In this document: piece after piece, positions 32,059 to 40,495 of the stretch
Position numbering within the stretch: position 1 is the stretch's first letter
Layout: each line of letters starts with the position of its first letter
Assembly (NCBI GenBank): GCA_002724925.1
Contig: PBQA01000016.1
Coordinates: 310,001 to 374,000, forward strand
From: Oceanospirillaceae bacterium
GTDB taxonomy: Bacteria; Pseudomonadota; Gammaproteobacteria; Pseudomonadales; Oceanobacteraceae
Direction: 5' to 3'
DNA: 64,000 nucleotides
Program-made: the position numbers and the translations under genes
Notes under the pieces: generated by a model
The model's database searches: none
The model's input: only the letters and a program-made list of their open reading frames with translations
Told to the model about the DNA's origin: nothing

Positions 32059-32400
32059 TCAGGCCTCCTTGTATTCGCATTTCTGGCACGCGCGAAACAG
32101 CTGCACGCGGGTAGGGTTAACGCTGCTGGCCTTTTGTTTCTGGTTGGCAATACAGCGGTGTGTTTCGAGTTCTCCGAGGACTGGGCAGTTAACGGTTGCG
32201 CCCATGTAGGCACCGCGAACTGCGCGTTCGAGCTTGGCGATGTCGCCGGGGTAACGGCCATTTAATGCCTGGCTGATCATGGTCGCTGAGACGTTTAGCT
32301 CCTGAGCAACGGCTCGCTGGCTGCTCTGCTGGCATTGCTCTGCGAGTACGTCGAGCCAGAGGGGCTGATCGGTGGCGATCATGTTTGTGCTTGCGTTCAT
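32059..32400 (-). CDS. Helix-turn-helix regulator with C-terminal Cys motif
   Basis: A 113-residue protein with an N-terminal helix-turn-helix ('SSQRAVAQELNVSATMISQALNGRYPGDIAKLERAVRGAYMG') and Cys residues in the second half (NCPVLGELETHRCI, FRACQKCEY) that may bind zinc. Similar transcriptional regulators occur in early regions of B3- and D3112-type phages. Confidence 0.75.
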   Translation of the reverse strand: MNASTNMIATDQPLWLDVLAEQCQQSSQRAVAQELNVSATMISQALNGRYPGDIAKLERAVRGAYMGATVNCPVLGELETHRCIANQKQKASSVNPTRVQLFRACQKCEYKEA

Positions 32401-32663
32401 GCGCTGGCCCTCCGCGTGAAGTCGCTTTTGCCACGGCTGCGCGGGTGACGCGTGTGCTTAAGGCGTTCGTCGACGCGACCGGTCATGCCTTTGGCCTGCC
32501 GACGTTCCTGCAGGTCGTGCCGGGCGCGCAGGTTGTAGTGGTTGCGGTAGCTGTCTGGGTTGATAACGAACTGCAGCAAGTTGATGCCGTGCCGGGCCAG
32601 ATTCAGGGCGATGAATTCATCGGCCAGGGCGTCGATCTGGGCGTCTGGAATCATGGGTGTCAT
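32397..32663 (-). CDS. Hypothetical basic early protein
   Basis: An 88-residue protein; acidic helical N-terminus ('DALADEFIALNLARHGINLLQFVI') and a strongly basic C-terminal half. No family recognised. Overlaps both neighbours by about four bases. Confidence 0.6.
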   Translation of the reverse strand: MTPMIPDAQIDALADEFIALNLARHGINLLQFVINPDSYRNHYNLRARHDLQERRQAKGMTGRVDERLKHTRHPRSRGKSDFTRRASA

Positions 32664-33253
32664 ACCGAGACCTCCACTGGTTTGACGTAGACGATCTCGC
32701 GATCGTTGGCGTCGTACACGCCTTCTGTTTTTGTCACGACGGGCGGTTTCGGGCCGGTATAGCGTGACGGTACCAGTCGGTATCTGCCGCGTTTAGGGCG
32801 ACGTAAGTAGCCCGCATTGCAGAGCTGCTGGCAGTATTCGCGCGTCATTTCATAGGATGGCTGCACGGTCTCGGTCGTGGCTGCGGCTTGCAGTTCACGG
32901 ATGTTAAAGCCGCCCAGAATTTTCATCGTGCGCCAGAGCGATTCGGTCACAGCCCCAAGCAGGCTGCGTGATCCGTCCGCTTTGAGGCGTGGGGCGGTGT
33001 TGCCGCAGTCGTTTATCAGCTTGTACAGATAGAGCTGATGGCCACCACTTTTGCGGCGACCGGTAGGCGCGACGAAGCCGCCGCGCGTCAGGCGCTGTAT
33101 GTAGCTTTTGACGGTGTCCGGGTCGACCGCGTCGCCGAATTCTTTGGAAAGTTCAAAGATGACATCTTTGCGTGTGAATTCGCCGAGTTTACGGATCGCG
33201 GCCCAGATGCTGTCTTGCCCAGCTTTGTGTTTGAGTTCGAGTGCTGCTGCCAT
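32660..33253 (-). CDS. Winged-helix early protein next to MuB
   Basis: A 197-residue protein with two predicted winged-helix segments (about 15-65: 'AAIRKLGEFTRKDVIFELSKEFGDAVDPDTVKSYIQRLTRGGFV'; about 105-155). It directly follows the MuB-like gene with a TGATG overlap. Homologues are common in Mu-like early operons; exact role unknown, probably DNA binding. Confidence 0.75.
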   Translation of the reverse strand: MAAALELKHKAGQDSIWAAIRKLGEFTRKDVIFELSKEFGDAVDPDTVKSYIQRLTRGGFVAPTGRRKSGGHQLYLYKLINDCGNTAPRLKADGSRSLLGAVTESLWRTMKILGGFNIRELQAAATTETVQPSYEMTREYCQQLCNAGYLRRPKRGRYRLVPSRYTGPKPPVVTKTEGVYDANDREIVYVKPVEVSV

Positions 33254-33975
33254 CAGAATGCCCCCCGTCCGCGCGGAGCCTGGCCGGTAAACATGGGCTG
33301 ATCGTAGTTAGCCAGGGTGACGGTGTCGGTGCCCTGATTGCGGGCGAACTGACGGATGCCGTCGAGGTTAACGCAGATCCGACGGGTGACGCCTTTGGCT
33401 GCTGAGTGCAGGTTTATTAATAGCTGCTCTTCGATAGTGACGCCGGGGGCATAGATGCGCGCCAGCTCGGCCACGTCGTGCATTTCGCACGGTTGCGCTG
33501 GCGTCCATTCGAGGATGCGGTTGTGGATTTTCTCGAAGTGCGCCAGTTTGGCCGGTAGCTTTTCTTCACCGATCAGCAGAATCGGTGCCTGGCTGCCTTC
33601 GTACAGATCCATAACCATAAAAATTTTGTTTTTATCGGCTAGGTGGTCGGCTTCGTCGATGATCAGCGGGCGATCAGAGAGCATCAGCTCTTCGCTAACT
33701 TGCTCGGTCAGGCCCGCGATGGTTTTGGCTGGGTGCAGGCCCATGTCTTTGGCGATCGCTTCGAGGAACGCTTTGCGCGACCAGGTGCTCTTGCACTGTA
33801 CATAGAAGGCGCGATGACGATTTGCCGCATAGCTCGCGCTGAACGATTTCCCCAGACCTGAAAAGCCGTAAAAACACACGATACCTGGCAGGCCATGTGC
33901 CCGCTCCATCGCCCGCACCAGTGTCTGGTTGCACAGGGCGACGTTGGTGATTCCCGCAATGTTTGTTTGTGTCAT
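33253..33975 (-). CDS. Transposition target-selection ATPase (MuB-like)
   Basis: A 240-residue AAA+ ATPase of the MuB class: Walker A GFSGLGKS at 37-44, Walker B LIIDEAD at 104-110. It binds target DNA and activates transposase, giving target immunity in Mu. It lacks the N-terminal helix-turn-helix extension of Mu B itself (312 residues), as do B3/D3112-type relatives. Located just after the transposase gene, 64 bases away. Confidence 0.9.
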   Translation of the reverse strand: MTQTNIAGITNVALCNQTLVRAMERAHGLPGIVCFYGFSGLGKSFSASYAANRHRAFYVQCKSTWSRKAFLEAIAKDMGLHPAKTIAGLTEQVSEELMLSDRPLIIDEADHLADKNKIFMVMDLYEGSQAPILLIGEEKLPAKLAHFEKIHNRILEWTPAQPCEMHDVAELARIYAPGVTIEEQLLINLHSAAKGVTRRICVNLDGIRQFARNQGTDTVTLANYDQPMFTGQAPRGRGAF

Positions 33976-34039
33976 AATAACTCCGCTTGCTTTTAGCTTT
34001 CCGTCAGTTGCCGCTGACGGTTTTTTTATTGGCCGGTAC

Positions 34040-36214
34040 TTATTGCCCGGTGTTATTCGCTGTACTGCGCATTTCGATCAGGAGCTTTCCTGACTGCCAG
34101 GCGGGCGAACCGTAGAAGGTTCGCGCCCACTTGGTTTCTTCTTCTGTTGCTGTGTTGTTCTCCATTTTTTCGTTGATGGCTTGCCAGAAGGCATAACGCT
34201 CGGCCATGCCTGCTGGTACGTTTAAGCCCCGGTTAAATTCCCCTTTAACGACGGTGGCTTTCACTGCAGCGGGTGCTGGTGTGTTCGGTGCGCTGGTTGT
34301 CTCTGTATTCAGGTTCTGCAGCTCTGCGGCGGCAGCTTTACGATCGAACCAGGCTGGCAGGTTGTTCTCTGGTTTCAGCGCGTCGGCAGCGGCGGTCAGG
34401 CCGGTGCTGGTGTGTTCGGTAGTTGGGCGCGGGAATGGGCGCACGGTGTTGGCACGTTCCTGATCGGCGCGATGCGCAATGATCTGCTGCGCGACATCGC
34501 GTTTCGTGACTTTGGCGGCGGCTTGCTTCAGGCGGCGGCGCTCTTCCTGCGCCGCTTCTTTCTGTATCTGTTTCGCGTGTTCGGCGACTTCCTGACGGCT
34601 GATGCCTGTGATCTCTGGATCTTCGGCGGTGCAGATATATTCGCCGTCGAGGCTGTAGACGTAGATGCGGCCCATGTCGGCCTCGTCATAGAAGACGCTG
34701 ACCTGCTCGCCTGAGTGCGCCGCGAGCTGCGCATGAATGTATAAACCGCCGTTAACTTTGATGCCTGTTTTCGTGACGGTGCGAGTGCCTACTGGCTCGC
34801 TGAGCAGGACGTCGAGGGTGCGCTCGTTGGTGATGCTGCGAATGCTGCCTGCGTACTGAGCCACCATCTGGTTAGGTGAGCAGCCAAGCTGGCTATGATC
34901 GCGGGTGTGGTATTCGCGCTGCAGCCAGTTGTTGCAGAATTGCTGCAGCTCGCTGGATGTCATGCCGACTTCGATCAGTTGATCTTTCTTAAATAAGCGA
35001 TCGCTGAATGATTTTCGCGATTCAATCGCCTGACGTTCGGTGACGTTATGGCCGATATATCCCGGTAGCAGTTCTGCTATATCGTGAGAAAAGGTTTTAA
35101 ATACGCGTTCGATATGCGGTTTTTTCCATCCCTGAAACGGGGGGCAGAATTCTTGCTTTATATCGAGGGCGCGGAATACGTGCTGTATATATTTCGATTT
35201 ATAGTCTGAGCCGTTATCTGTTTTGGCGTTTTCTGGAACGCCCCAGGTTAATAAAGCGGTACGGATAACTTTTGCGACGCCTTTACTGTCAGACGTTGGA
35301 TGAACAATAAATATGGTGCGGCGGCTATATACGTCGATAACGCCCAATATTGAATGACGACCGTCTTGCAGCATTAAATCGGCGGGGGTCGAATCAAACT
35401 CCCATAATTGATTTAGGGCGATGACGTGCTCTGATGCTGACCCCATAGCCATCATATATTTATTTTTCCATGCGTCTGGATTGGTCACGGCGGTGAATAC
35501 CTGGCGGTTACTCTGTTTCCAGCGGTTCATCCAGTCGGTCAGGCGGCTGATTGATGGCAGGTCGATGTCGGTACCGGCAAACTCGGCGGCGATCGCTTTG
35601 ATCAGTGTCGCGGCTTTAATGTGTGGGTGAGCGACCATCATGCCGGTGATGTACTTAGCCAGATCTGGCTGGCTGTCGATTGTGCCGGTACCGCGACGGT
35701 GACGACCGCGAGTGTCGACCAGCCCGGTGATGCCTTGCTCTTTCTGGGCTTTAAGCCAGTTATAAACGGTGGCCCGGCTGAACGATGGCAGCAGTTCGCG
35801 GGCGTCGGCAGGGGCTGCGATCTCGGCAGCGTTCCAGGCCTTAACAAATTCGGCGACGGCCTTGCCTTTTGTCAGGCCGCTGGCCTGGTGAAAGGCATCC
35901 AGCTCGGCCAGTACGCAGACGATCGCGTCGACCTTTGCACGCTCGTGGCTGCGCAGGCGCTGGTATTCGGTCAGGCCGTCTGATTTGTCGACGGCTGCGA
36001 TCGCGGGTGCAGCTGCGACAGCTTTTTTACCTTCGCGGATCTTCAGGGCGTGCTGTGATTCGGCAGGTAGGCAGGCTGCGCTGTATTCGACGCCTTTTCC
36101 GATTGCGCGCGGGCGGCTTTCCCAGCTCTCTGATGCTGCTTTCTTACGGATGCCGCGCTCGCTGCCCGGTAAGCCGTGAATGCCAGCGAGATCCGCTGCG
36201 GTGTACCAGTTCAT
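34040..36214 (-). CDS. DDE transposase (MuA-like)
   Basis: A 724-residue Mu-type transposase. Residues 1-60 are the Mu-type DNA-binding domain (WYTAADLAGIHGLPGSERGIRKKA), 85-235 end-recognition helices, and the RNase H core carries Asp274 (WEFDST), Asp333 (TDNGSD) and Glu369 (PHIERV), all intact. C-terminal region contains the Mu C-terminal beta barrel and a basic helical tail for MuB/ClpX contact. It carries out integration and replicative transposition. Confidence 0.95.
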   Translation of the reverse strand: MNWYTAADLAGIHGLPGSERGIRKKAASESWESRPRAIGKGVEYSAACLPAESQHALKIREGKKAVAAAPAIAAVDKSDGLTEYQRLRSHERAKVDAIVCVLAELDAFHQASGLTKGKAVAEFVKAWNAAEIAAPADARELLPSFSRATVYNWLKAQKEQGITGLVDTRGRHRRGTGTIDSQPDLAKYITGMMVAHPHIKAATLIKAIAAEFAGTDIDLPSISRLTDWMNRWKQSNRQVFTAVTNPDAWKNKYMMAMGSASEHVIALNQLWEFDSTPADLMLQDGRHSILGVIDVYSRRTIFIVHPTSDSKGVAKVIRTALLTWGVPENAKTDNGSDYKSKYIQHVFRALDIKQEFCPPFQGWKKPHIERVFKTFSHDIAELLPGYIGHNVTERQAIESRKSFSDRLFKKDQLIEVGMTSSELQQFCNNWLQREYHTRDHSQLGCSPNQMVAQYAGSIRSITNERTLDVLLSEPVGTRTVTKTGIKVNGGLYIHAQLAAHSGEQVSVFYDEADMGRIYVYSLDGEYICTAEDPEITGISRQEVAEHAKQIQKEAAQEERRRLKQAAAKVTKRDVAQQIIAHRADQERANTVRPFPRPTTEHTSTGLTAAADALKPENNLPAWFDRKAAAAELQNLNTETTSAPNTPAPAAVKATVVKGEFNRGLNVPAGMAERYAFWQAINEKMENNTATEEETKWARTFYGSPAWQSGKLLIEMRSTANNTGQ

Positions 36215-36699
36215 TATTCATCGTCTCCGAATAGTGCCAGCTCTGGCTCTGCGTGGTTCTCTACACGCTGGCGATGGCTGGCGACGTCGGTCATCAGCTG
36301 GGTAAGTTGACCGAGGGTTTCCTCTGGGCATGAGCCGTCGCGGTAAAAGCGAGTTAGGGTGGCGACCGCAGAGGTAAAGGATTCATGCAGCACCAGGATG
36401 TCATCAGAGGCGCTGGCTTTGGCTTTCGGCATGTCGCAGACAAGTTTGTGCGCTGATGACGCGATGTACTGAGTGACGTAGACATAAGGGCAGCTGCAGG
36501 CCAGCTCGAAAGGACGGATCAGATTGGATGGCATACGCCCCGTGCCGATCCACTTATAAAGGGTATTAACTGATGACAAGCCCATGCGGTCTGCGATGCG
36601 TTCGACCGACAGGTTGTGGCGATCGCGTGCAAAGTCGATACATAGTTGCATAGCGTTGGTGAGCGAGGTCGGTGTGACTCGTTTCCAATTTCTTTTCAT
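36214..36699 (-). CDS. Putative DNA-binding protein upstream of transposase
   Basis: A 161-residue protein with 'LSVERIADRMGLSSVNTLYKWIGTGRMPSNLIRPFELAC', a helix-turn-helix-like segment, and a helical C-terminal half. Start MKRNWKRV at 36,699 is chosen as GGGGG lies about nine bases upstream. It is coupled to the transposase (its stop overlaps the transposase ATG). Similar proteins precede the transposase in several Mu-like phages. Confidence 0.7.
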   Translation of the reverse strand: MKRNWKRVTPTSLTNAMQLCIDFARDRHNLSVERIADRMGLSSVNTLYKWIGTGRMPSNLIRPFELACSCPYVYVTQYIASSAHKLVCDMPKAKASASDDILVLHESFTSAVATLTRFYRDGSCPEETLGQLTQLMTDVASHRQRVENHAEPELALFGDDE

Positions 36700-36805
36700 T
36701 TTTGGCATCCCCCATATCTGGTATGTACAAACAAACACCAGTTCTGCGTCTGTTTTTCCGTTTCTGCTCTTCCTAAACTGAAAGTGAACTTAACGGAGAT
36801 CATTT

Positions 36806-37075
36806 TTATGCGACGCGTGACTGAACTTGACTACGAATACGGGTAGAATCGCCATAACGACTGGGCCATATTTCGGCGGGCGATACCTCTAGGAATGTCG
36901 CGATAATCCCCTCGACCTTTGGGTATGGGGTGCGCAACACATTCAGGAATGTGCGGGGGTTCTCGTAGCCGTTGTCTTTGGCGAGCTGAGAAACAGAAAG
37001 GCCGCGCTTGCGAATAGCTGCCTTTATGTCCTCTGGGTGCCAGTCGGCTGGTGAGTGGGCTTTATGCTTGCTCAT
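36806..37075 (-). CDS. ner: Ner-like DNA-binding protein
   Basis: An 89-residue Ner/Nlp-family regulator: 'DWHPEDIKAAIRKRGLSVSQLAKDNGYENPRTFLNVLRTPYPKVEGIIATFLEVSPAEIWPSRY' is diagnostic. Ner turns down early transcription and repressor expression during lytic growth. First gene of the leftward early operon, divergent from the repressor across a 197-bp operator region. Confidence 0.92.
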   Translation of the reverse strand: MSKHKAHSPADWHPEDIKAAIRKRGLSVSQLAKDNGYENPRTFLNVLRTPYPKVEGIIATFLEVSPAEIWPSRYGDSTRIRSQVQSRVA

Positions 37076-37187
37076 TTTTTTAACCTGTTTTTAGCGACTT
37101 TTCGTGACGAGGTTTGGCGACCACTTATCGTTACGACTTGTAGTCAGCATATGTCGCTAATGGTTCTTTGTAAACCGTTTTTGAACC

Positions 37188-37213
37188 GTTCCGATTCAAA
37201 AAAGAATCGTTTC
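37188..37213. promoter_or_regulatory. Repressor operator candidate O1 (inverted repeat)
   Basis: GTTCCGATTC (37,188-37,197) and GAATCG (37,204-37,209) form an inverted repeat across AAAAAA. The half-site recurs at 37,258, 37,291 and 37,310, so this cluster between ner and the repressor is the probable operator array for early control. Confidence 0.55.
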
Positions 37214-37257
37214 GGGTTTAAAAATGAATAAAAGCCAGTTAAATCAATGGCTTATCA

Positions 37258-37268
37258 GAATCGGAACT
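37258..37268. promoter_or_regulatory. Operator half-site O2
   Basis: GAATCGGAACT, identical to the copy at 37,310-37,320 and complementary to GTTCCGATTC of O1. It lies just before the repressor start codon, where binding would shape repressor autoregulation. Confidence 0.45.
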
Positions 37269-37272
37269 GAAC

Positions 37273-37881
37273 ATGAAAAATTCAGAAATGGTTCCGAATT
37301 CCAGAAATGGAATCGGAACTCGCCTCACTGCCCTAGTGGCAAAGGCTGGCGGCATTACAGAAGTGACAGATAAAACAGGCTGGGCTGTCAGTAGCTTGCG
37401 CCGCTGGATGAATGGCGAAACGGCCATAAAGCTGGAAGATGCCCAGGAACTCTGCGGAATGACCGACAGCAGCCTCGAATGGTTGGCCAGCGGCAGTGGG
37501 GCCGTCACTGCAGCAGGTAGCGACGAATCCGGGCTATCAGTCGTGCCCGGCGATGATGGTGGTGCGGCCCTGGCTGTGCCCGCTGGACTGTTGAACGGTG
37601 GGCGGGCCGGATGCAAAGCGTACCAGGTGCATGGCGATGCGATGCTGCCGTCGCTACCGCCTGGTTCGACGGTCGTTGTTGATAGCAAGCAGGCGCAGCT
37701 GCTCGATGGCCAGGTCTATATGCTGACGCTGGGCGGTGCGGCGACGTATCGACGCGCCCAGGCCGCGCCTGGCGGTTTCCGCTTGGTTGCGGACAATCAG
37801 AAGTATGAAAGCTATACGCTCGACGCGCTGGGTTCCGGTTCTATTGTGGGGCGTGTTGTCCTGGTACTGGCCGCTGTCTAG
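37273..37881 (+). CDS. Phage repressor, S24-like, catalytic residues missing
   Basis: A 202-residue lysogeny repressor: helix-turn-helix at about 12-65 ('TRLTALVAKAGGITEVTDKTGWAVSSLRRWMNGETAI') and a LexA/CI-type C-terminal domain (115-200). The self-cleavage Ser of the usual GDSM motif is Ala123 (HGDAMLPSLPPGS), and the Lys expected near 159 is Tyr/Arg (AATYRRAQ). It should thus not autocleave after SOS. A second start at Met6 is possible; the coding start itself overlaps an operator-like repeat. Confidence 0.9.
   Translation: MKNSEMVPNSRNGIGTRLTALVAKAGGITEVTDKTGWAVSSLRRWMNGETAIKLEDAQELCGMTDSSLEWLASGSGAVTAAGSDESGLSVVPGDDGGAALAVPAGLLNGGRAGCKAYQVHGDAMLPSLPPGSTVVVDSKQAQLLDGQVYMLTLGGAATYRRAQAAPGGFRLVADNQKYESYTLDALGSGSIVGRVVLVLAAV
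37291..37320. promoter_or_regulatory. Operator-like inverted repeat O3 inside repressor start
   Basis: GTTCCGAATTCCA (37,291-37,303) and TGGAATCGGAAC (37,308-37,319) form an inverted repeat with one extra base, inside the first codons of the repressor gene. It contains the same GAATCGGAAC half-site as O1 and O2. Confidence 0.45.
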
Positions 37882-38018
37882 TTTTAAGCGGTTCGGCCAG
37901 TTCCGTTTTGTTCGGTTATTTTCGGATCGCGTCGGCCTGTTGAATTGCTGCAGGCCGCGCCGTTGCTGGTTTCCCACCACTTTTCACCAATTCCCGGTTA
38001 TTCCCGGTTCAAACCCTC

Positions 38019-38035
38019 GTTAATCTAGGTTTAAT
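38019..38035 (+). repeat. End-associated 17-bp repeat, right copy
   Basis: GTTAATCTAGGTTTAAT, 16 of 17 identical to 55-71 at the other end. It begins 29 bases inside the proposed right terminus, next to two direct copies of TTCCCGGTT spaced 10-11 bases apart (37,991-38,009). Probably transposase-binding sites of the early end. Confidence 0.4.
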
Positions 38036-38047
38036 TGGGTGGTTACA

Positions 38048-38409
38048 CATCCGTGCCCGTATGGAGCCTCGTTCGGCATCCTGCCTCACGTTGCCTGCAA
38101 AGCTGGCGTAAATCCCGGCGGCCCCAGAGGCGCATTTAAACCCGCGAAACCGTGCTCTTCTCACGGTGCGCCATGCGCACCCTACTGTAGGGTGGACAGC
38201 GTCCACCAAAAGGCCGACATCTACACGATCCAACCTCGCCGCGAAGCGCTGATAAAACCCGGCTTGTGATGACCCCGCAGGATCGCAGATAACGATGAGT
38301 GCTAACCGGCAGGACGCCGGTTAAGCCTGCCCGCGGCCATGGATGGCCGCTGCTGGCGTGCCCCCATCGGTATCAAGAGACAAGGATCAGGGCATCACGC
38401 CGGAAAAGG
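38048..38409. other. Gene-free chromosomal gap with several short hairpins
   Basis: No gene is supported. The stretch holds at least four small perfect hairpins: ACCGTG/CACGGT (38,149-38,167), GGTGGAC/GTCCACC (38,191-38,207), AACCGGC/GCCGGTT (38,304-38,322) and GCGGCCAT/ATGGCCGC (38,333-38,350). REP-like or degenerate repeat sequence is likely. The prophage inserted at its left edge. Confidence 0.6.
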
Positions 38410-38410
38410 G

Positions 38411-38590
38411 GATCGGAAGGGGCCTGCCCCTTGCAGAAAAAACAAAGACCCGGCGGCAGCCAAAGAAGTCCACCCACCGAAGGTGGCTATAAACTCTGAG
38501 GATCGAAAGAGACTTGCCCCTTGCAGAAAAAACAAAGGCCCAGCGGCAGCCAAAGACGCACTCCAGCCGAAGGCTGCTACAAAAAAAGGC
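38411..38590. repeat. Tandem 90-bp imperfect repeat with covarying hairpin
   Basis: Two head-to-tail 90-bp units (38,411-38,500 and 38,501-38,590) share the core 'TTGCAGAAAAAACAAAG' and 'GCGGCAGCCAAAGA'. Each contains a 5-bp stem with a GAA loop: CCACC-GAA-GGTGG in the first and CAGCC-GAA-GGCTG in the second, with compensating changes on both sides. The second unit runs into the trp terminator. Confidence 0.7.
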
Positions 38591-38608
38591 GGCTAATCAG
38601 CCGCCTCA
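38581..38608 (-). terminator. Rho-independent terminator of trp operon
   Basis: On the minus strand GGCGGCT-gatt-AGCCGCC is followed by TTTTTTT. It lies 9 bases past the trpC stop codon and ends the trpE-G-D-C transcript. Confidence 0.85.
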
Positions 38609-38616
38609 ACAAATCA

Positions 38617-39417
38617 TCAGAAGAACAGCTTGGCGAGCTCCTCGCCAGGATCTTCCGCCCGCATAAAGGCTTCGCCGACCAAAAACGCATGAACATCCCG
38701 CTCACGCATGGCCGCGACATCATCGCGCCCCAGAATGCCACTCTCGGTGACCAGAAGGCGATCAGACGGTACTTTGTCCAGCAGACCAAAGGTTGTTTCA
38801 AGCGTCAGGTCGAAGGTGTGCAGGTTACGGTTGTTGATACCAACCAGAGGGGTCTGCATGGTCAGTGCGGTTTCCAACTCTTCACCGTCGTGCACTTCCA
38901 CAAGTACATCCATGCCTAGTTCGTGGGCAATGCCTTCAAGATCCTGAAGCTGCATCTTGCTCAGAGCAGATACGATCAAAAGCACACAGTCGGCATTAAT
39001 CGCACGTGCTTCGTAGATCTGATACGGATCAACCAGAAAGTCTTTGCGAATAACTGGCAAGCTGCACGCTGAGCGCGCGGCTTTCAGGAAGTCTTCATGC
39101 CCCTGAAAGTAATCTCTGTCTGTCAGAACGGATAAACACGCGGCACCGGCTTTCTCATATGACTCTGCGATTTCCTGCGGGATAAAATTCTCGCGCAGCA
39201 CGCCTTTTGATGGCGACGCTTTTTTGATTTCAGCGATGACCGCTGGCAGGCCTGCATCAACTTTGGCTTTCATCGAACTGTAAAAACCACGCAATGCGTC
39301 TTTGTCCATATCGCGTGCCTGAGCTTTCAGCTCATTCAATGGAAGAGTCGCGCTACGCTGAGCCACTTCTAAGGCTTTAGTGTCGATGATTTTTTTCAGT
39401 ATGGTCGGTGTATTCAT
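38617..39417 (-). CDS. trpC: Indole-3-glycerol-phosphate synthase
   Basis: A 266-residue TIM-barrel enzyme that closes the indole ring from CdRP in tryptophan synthesis. Motifs: '[15 protein letters not shown]' (catalytic Lys), '[15 protein letters not shown]' (catalytic Lys), 'LVEVHD', 'GINNRNL', 'LVTESGI'. Monofunctional, no TrpF domain. Start [10 protein letters not shown] at 39,417; an in-frame extension upstream overlaps trpD and is not used. Last gene of the cluster, followed by its terminator. Confidence 0.96.
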   Translation of the reverse strand: MNTPTILKKIIDTKALEVAQRSATLPLNELKAQARDMDKDALRGFYSSMKAKVDAGLPAVIAEIKKASPSKGVLRENFIPQEIAESYEKAGAACLSVLTDRDYFQGHEDFLKAARSACSLPVIRKDFLVDPYQIYEARAINADCVLLIVSALSKMQLQDLEGIAHELGMDVLVEVHDGEELETALTMQTPLVGINNRNLHTFDLTLETTFGLLDKVPSDRLLVTESGILGRDDVAAMRERDVHAFLVGEAFMRAEDPGEELAKLFF

Positions 39418-39436
39418 AGCAATTCTTTCGTGCCGC

Positions 39437-40483
39437 TCAGCCGTCGTTGTCTTCTGCCAGCAGTCCGGAGAAGCTGACCAGTTCATTGAGTTTACCCAGC
39501 GCCAGGCCAGAGCATATTGCATCGTCTGCCATGGCGACCCCCTCTTTCAAGGTCGTCGCGAGCCCGGCAACATAAATAGCGGCCCCCGCATTCAGAGCAA
39601 GCATATCTGCAGCGCGCTGCCCTTCAGCTGTTTCACGCTTGCCTAAGGCATCTTTAATTAAAGCCAGCGACGCCTCAGCGCTTTCAACATCCAGCCCTTT
39701 CAATGGCTGAGATTCGATACCAAGCTCGTCGGGGGTGATGATAAATTCACGCAACTCGCCGTTTTTTAATTCACAGGCGTATGTCTCTGTGGCCAGACTG
39801 ATTTCATCCAGTCCATCTTTTGAGTGCACGACCAGAACATGACCGCCCCCCATTCTTTGTAAAACCTCAGCAACCGGACGCACAAGAGCCTGCGAGAAAA
39901 CTCCGATGACCTGATTTGCTACCCCAGCCGGGTTAGTCATCGGGCCAAGGATATTAAAGATGGTACGCATGCCTAGTGACTTACGTGGACCGATGGCGTG
40001 CTTCATGGCGCTGTGGTGTGATGGCGCAAACATAAAACCCACGCCAAGTTCATCAATACAACGCGCGACCTGCTCGGCCGTCAACGCCAGATTGACGCCA
40101 GCAGTTTCCAGTAAATCAGCACTGCCCGACTTGGATGACACACCCCGGTTACCATGTTTCGCCACGGTACCACCGGCCGCTGCGACGACAAACGACGACG
40201 CCGTCGATACATTAAAAAGATTGGCACCATCACCGCCCGTACCAACGATATCTACCGCGTTGTCAGCCTTAACAGTAACGCCCGTAGCCAGTTCGCGCAT
40301 CACGGTAACCGCACCGACGATTTCGTCAATGCTTTCACTCTTCATACGCAAAGCGACAAGAAAAGCGCCTATCTGAGCATCATCGCATTGACCTGTCATA
40401 ATCTGACGCATGACGTCGATCATTTCGTTTGTCGACAGGTCCTGACGCTCAACTATCCGAGCCAGTGCCTCTTTAATTTCCAT
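39437..40483 (-). CDS. trpD: Anthranilate phosphoribosyltransferase
   Basis: A 348-residue enzyme joining anthranilate to PRPP. Residues 78-90 ([14 protein letters not shown]) form the PRPP-binding GTGGD loop; '[18 protein letters not shown]' and '[19 protein letters not shown]'-type region (here [19 protein letters not shown]) bind substrate. Full length, separate from trpG. 12 bases downstream of trpG. Confidence 0.97.
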   Translation of the reverse strand: MEIKEALARIVERQDLSTNEMIDVMRQIMTGQCDDAQIGAFLVALRMKSESIDEIVGAVTVMRELATGVTVKADNAVDIVGTGGDGANLFNVSTASSFVVAAAGGTVAKHGNRGVSSKSGSADLLETAGVNLALTAEQVARCIDELGVGFMFAPSHHSAMKHAIGPRKSLGMRTIFNILGPMTNPAGVANQVIGVFSQALVRPVAEVLQRMGGGHVLVVHSKDGLDEISLATETYACELKNGELREFIITPDELGIESQPLKGLDVESAEASLALIKDALGKRETAEGQRAADMLALNAGAAIYVAGLATTLKEGVAMADDAICSGLALGKLNELVSFSGLLAEDNDG

Positions 40484-40495
40484 GAGTTTCTCCTG

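Larger units (their letters stand above)
1..38047 (-). mobile_element. Mu-like transposable prophage (inverted; left terminus not found)
   Basis: A contiguous set of Mu-type genes runs from the divergent repressor/Ner pair and MuA/MuB transposition genes at the right to tail-fibre genes at the left, in Mu order and almost all on the minus strand. The right terminus is placed at about 38,047: read inward from there the sequence begins TGTAACCACCC, and TG...CA ends are usual for this class. No matching 5-bp target duplication was found at the left, so the left end may be just outside the window. The element sits downstream of the host trp operon. Identity as a Mu-like prophage is very secure; exact ends are not. 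Confidence 0.9.

Noticed and set aside
55-38035. 17-bp direct repeats as an integrase-type att core
   Set aside because: No tyrosine or serine integrase is present, while an intact MuA/MuB pair is; target duplications of Mu-type elements are about 5 bp, so transposase-binding sites are the better reading.
38299-38596. Short plus-strand frames in the gap before trpC
   Set aside because: They run through the tandem repeats and hairpins, have no ribosome sites and encode low-complexity Lys/Pro-rich sequence; better explained as repeat DNA.
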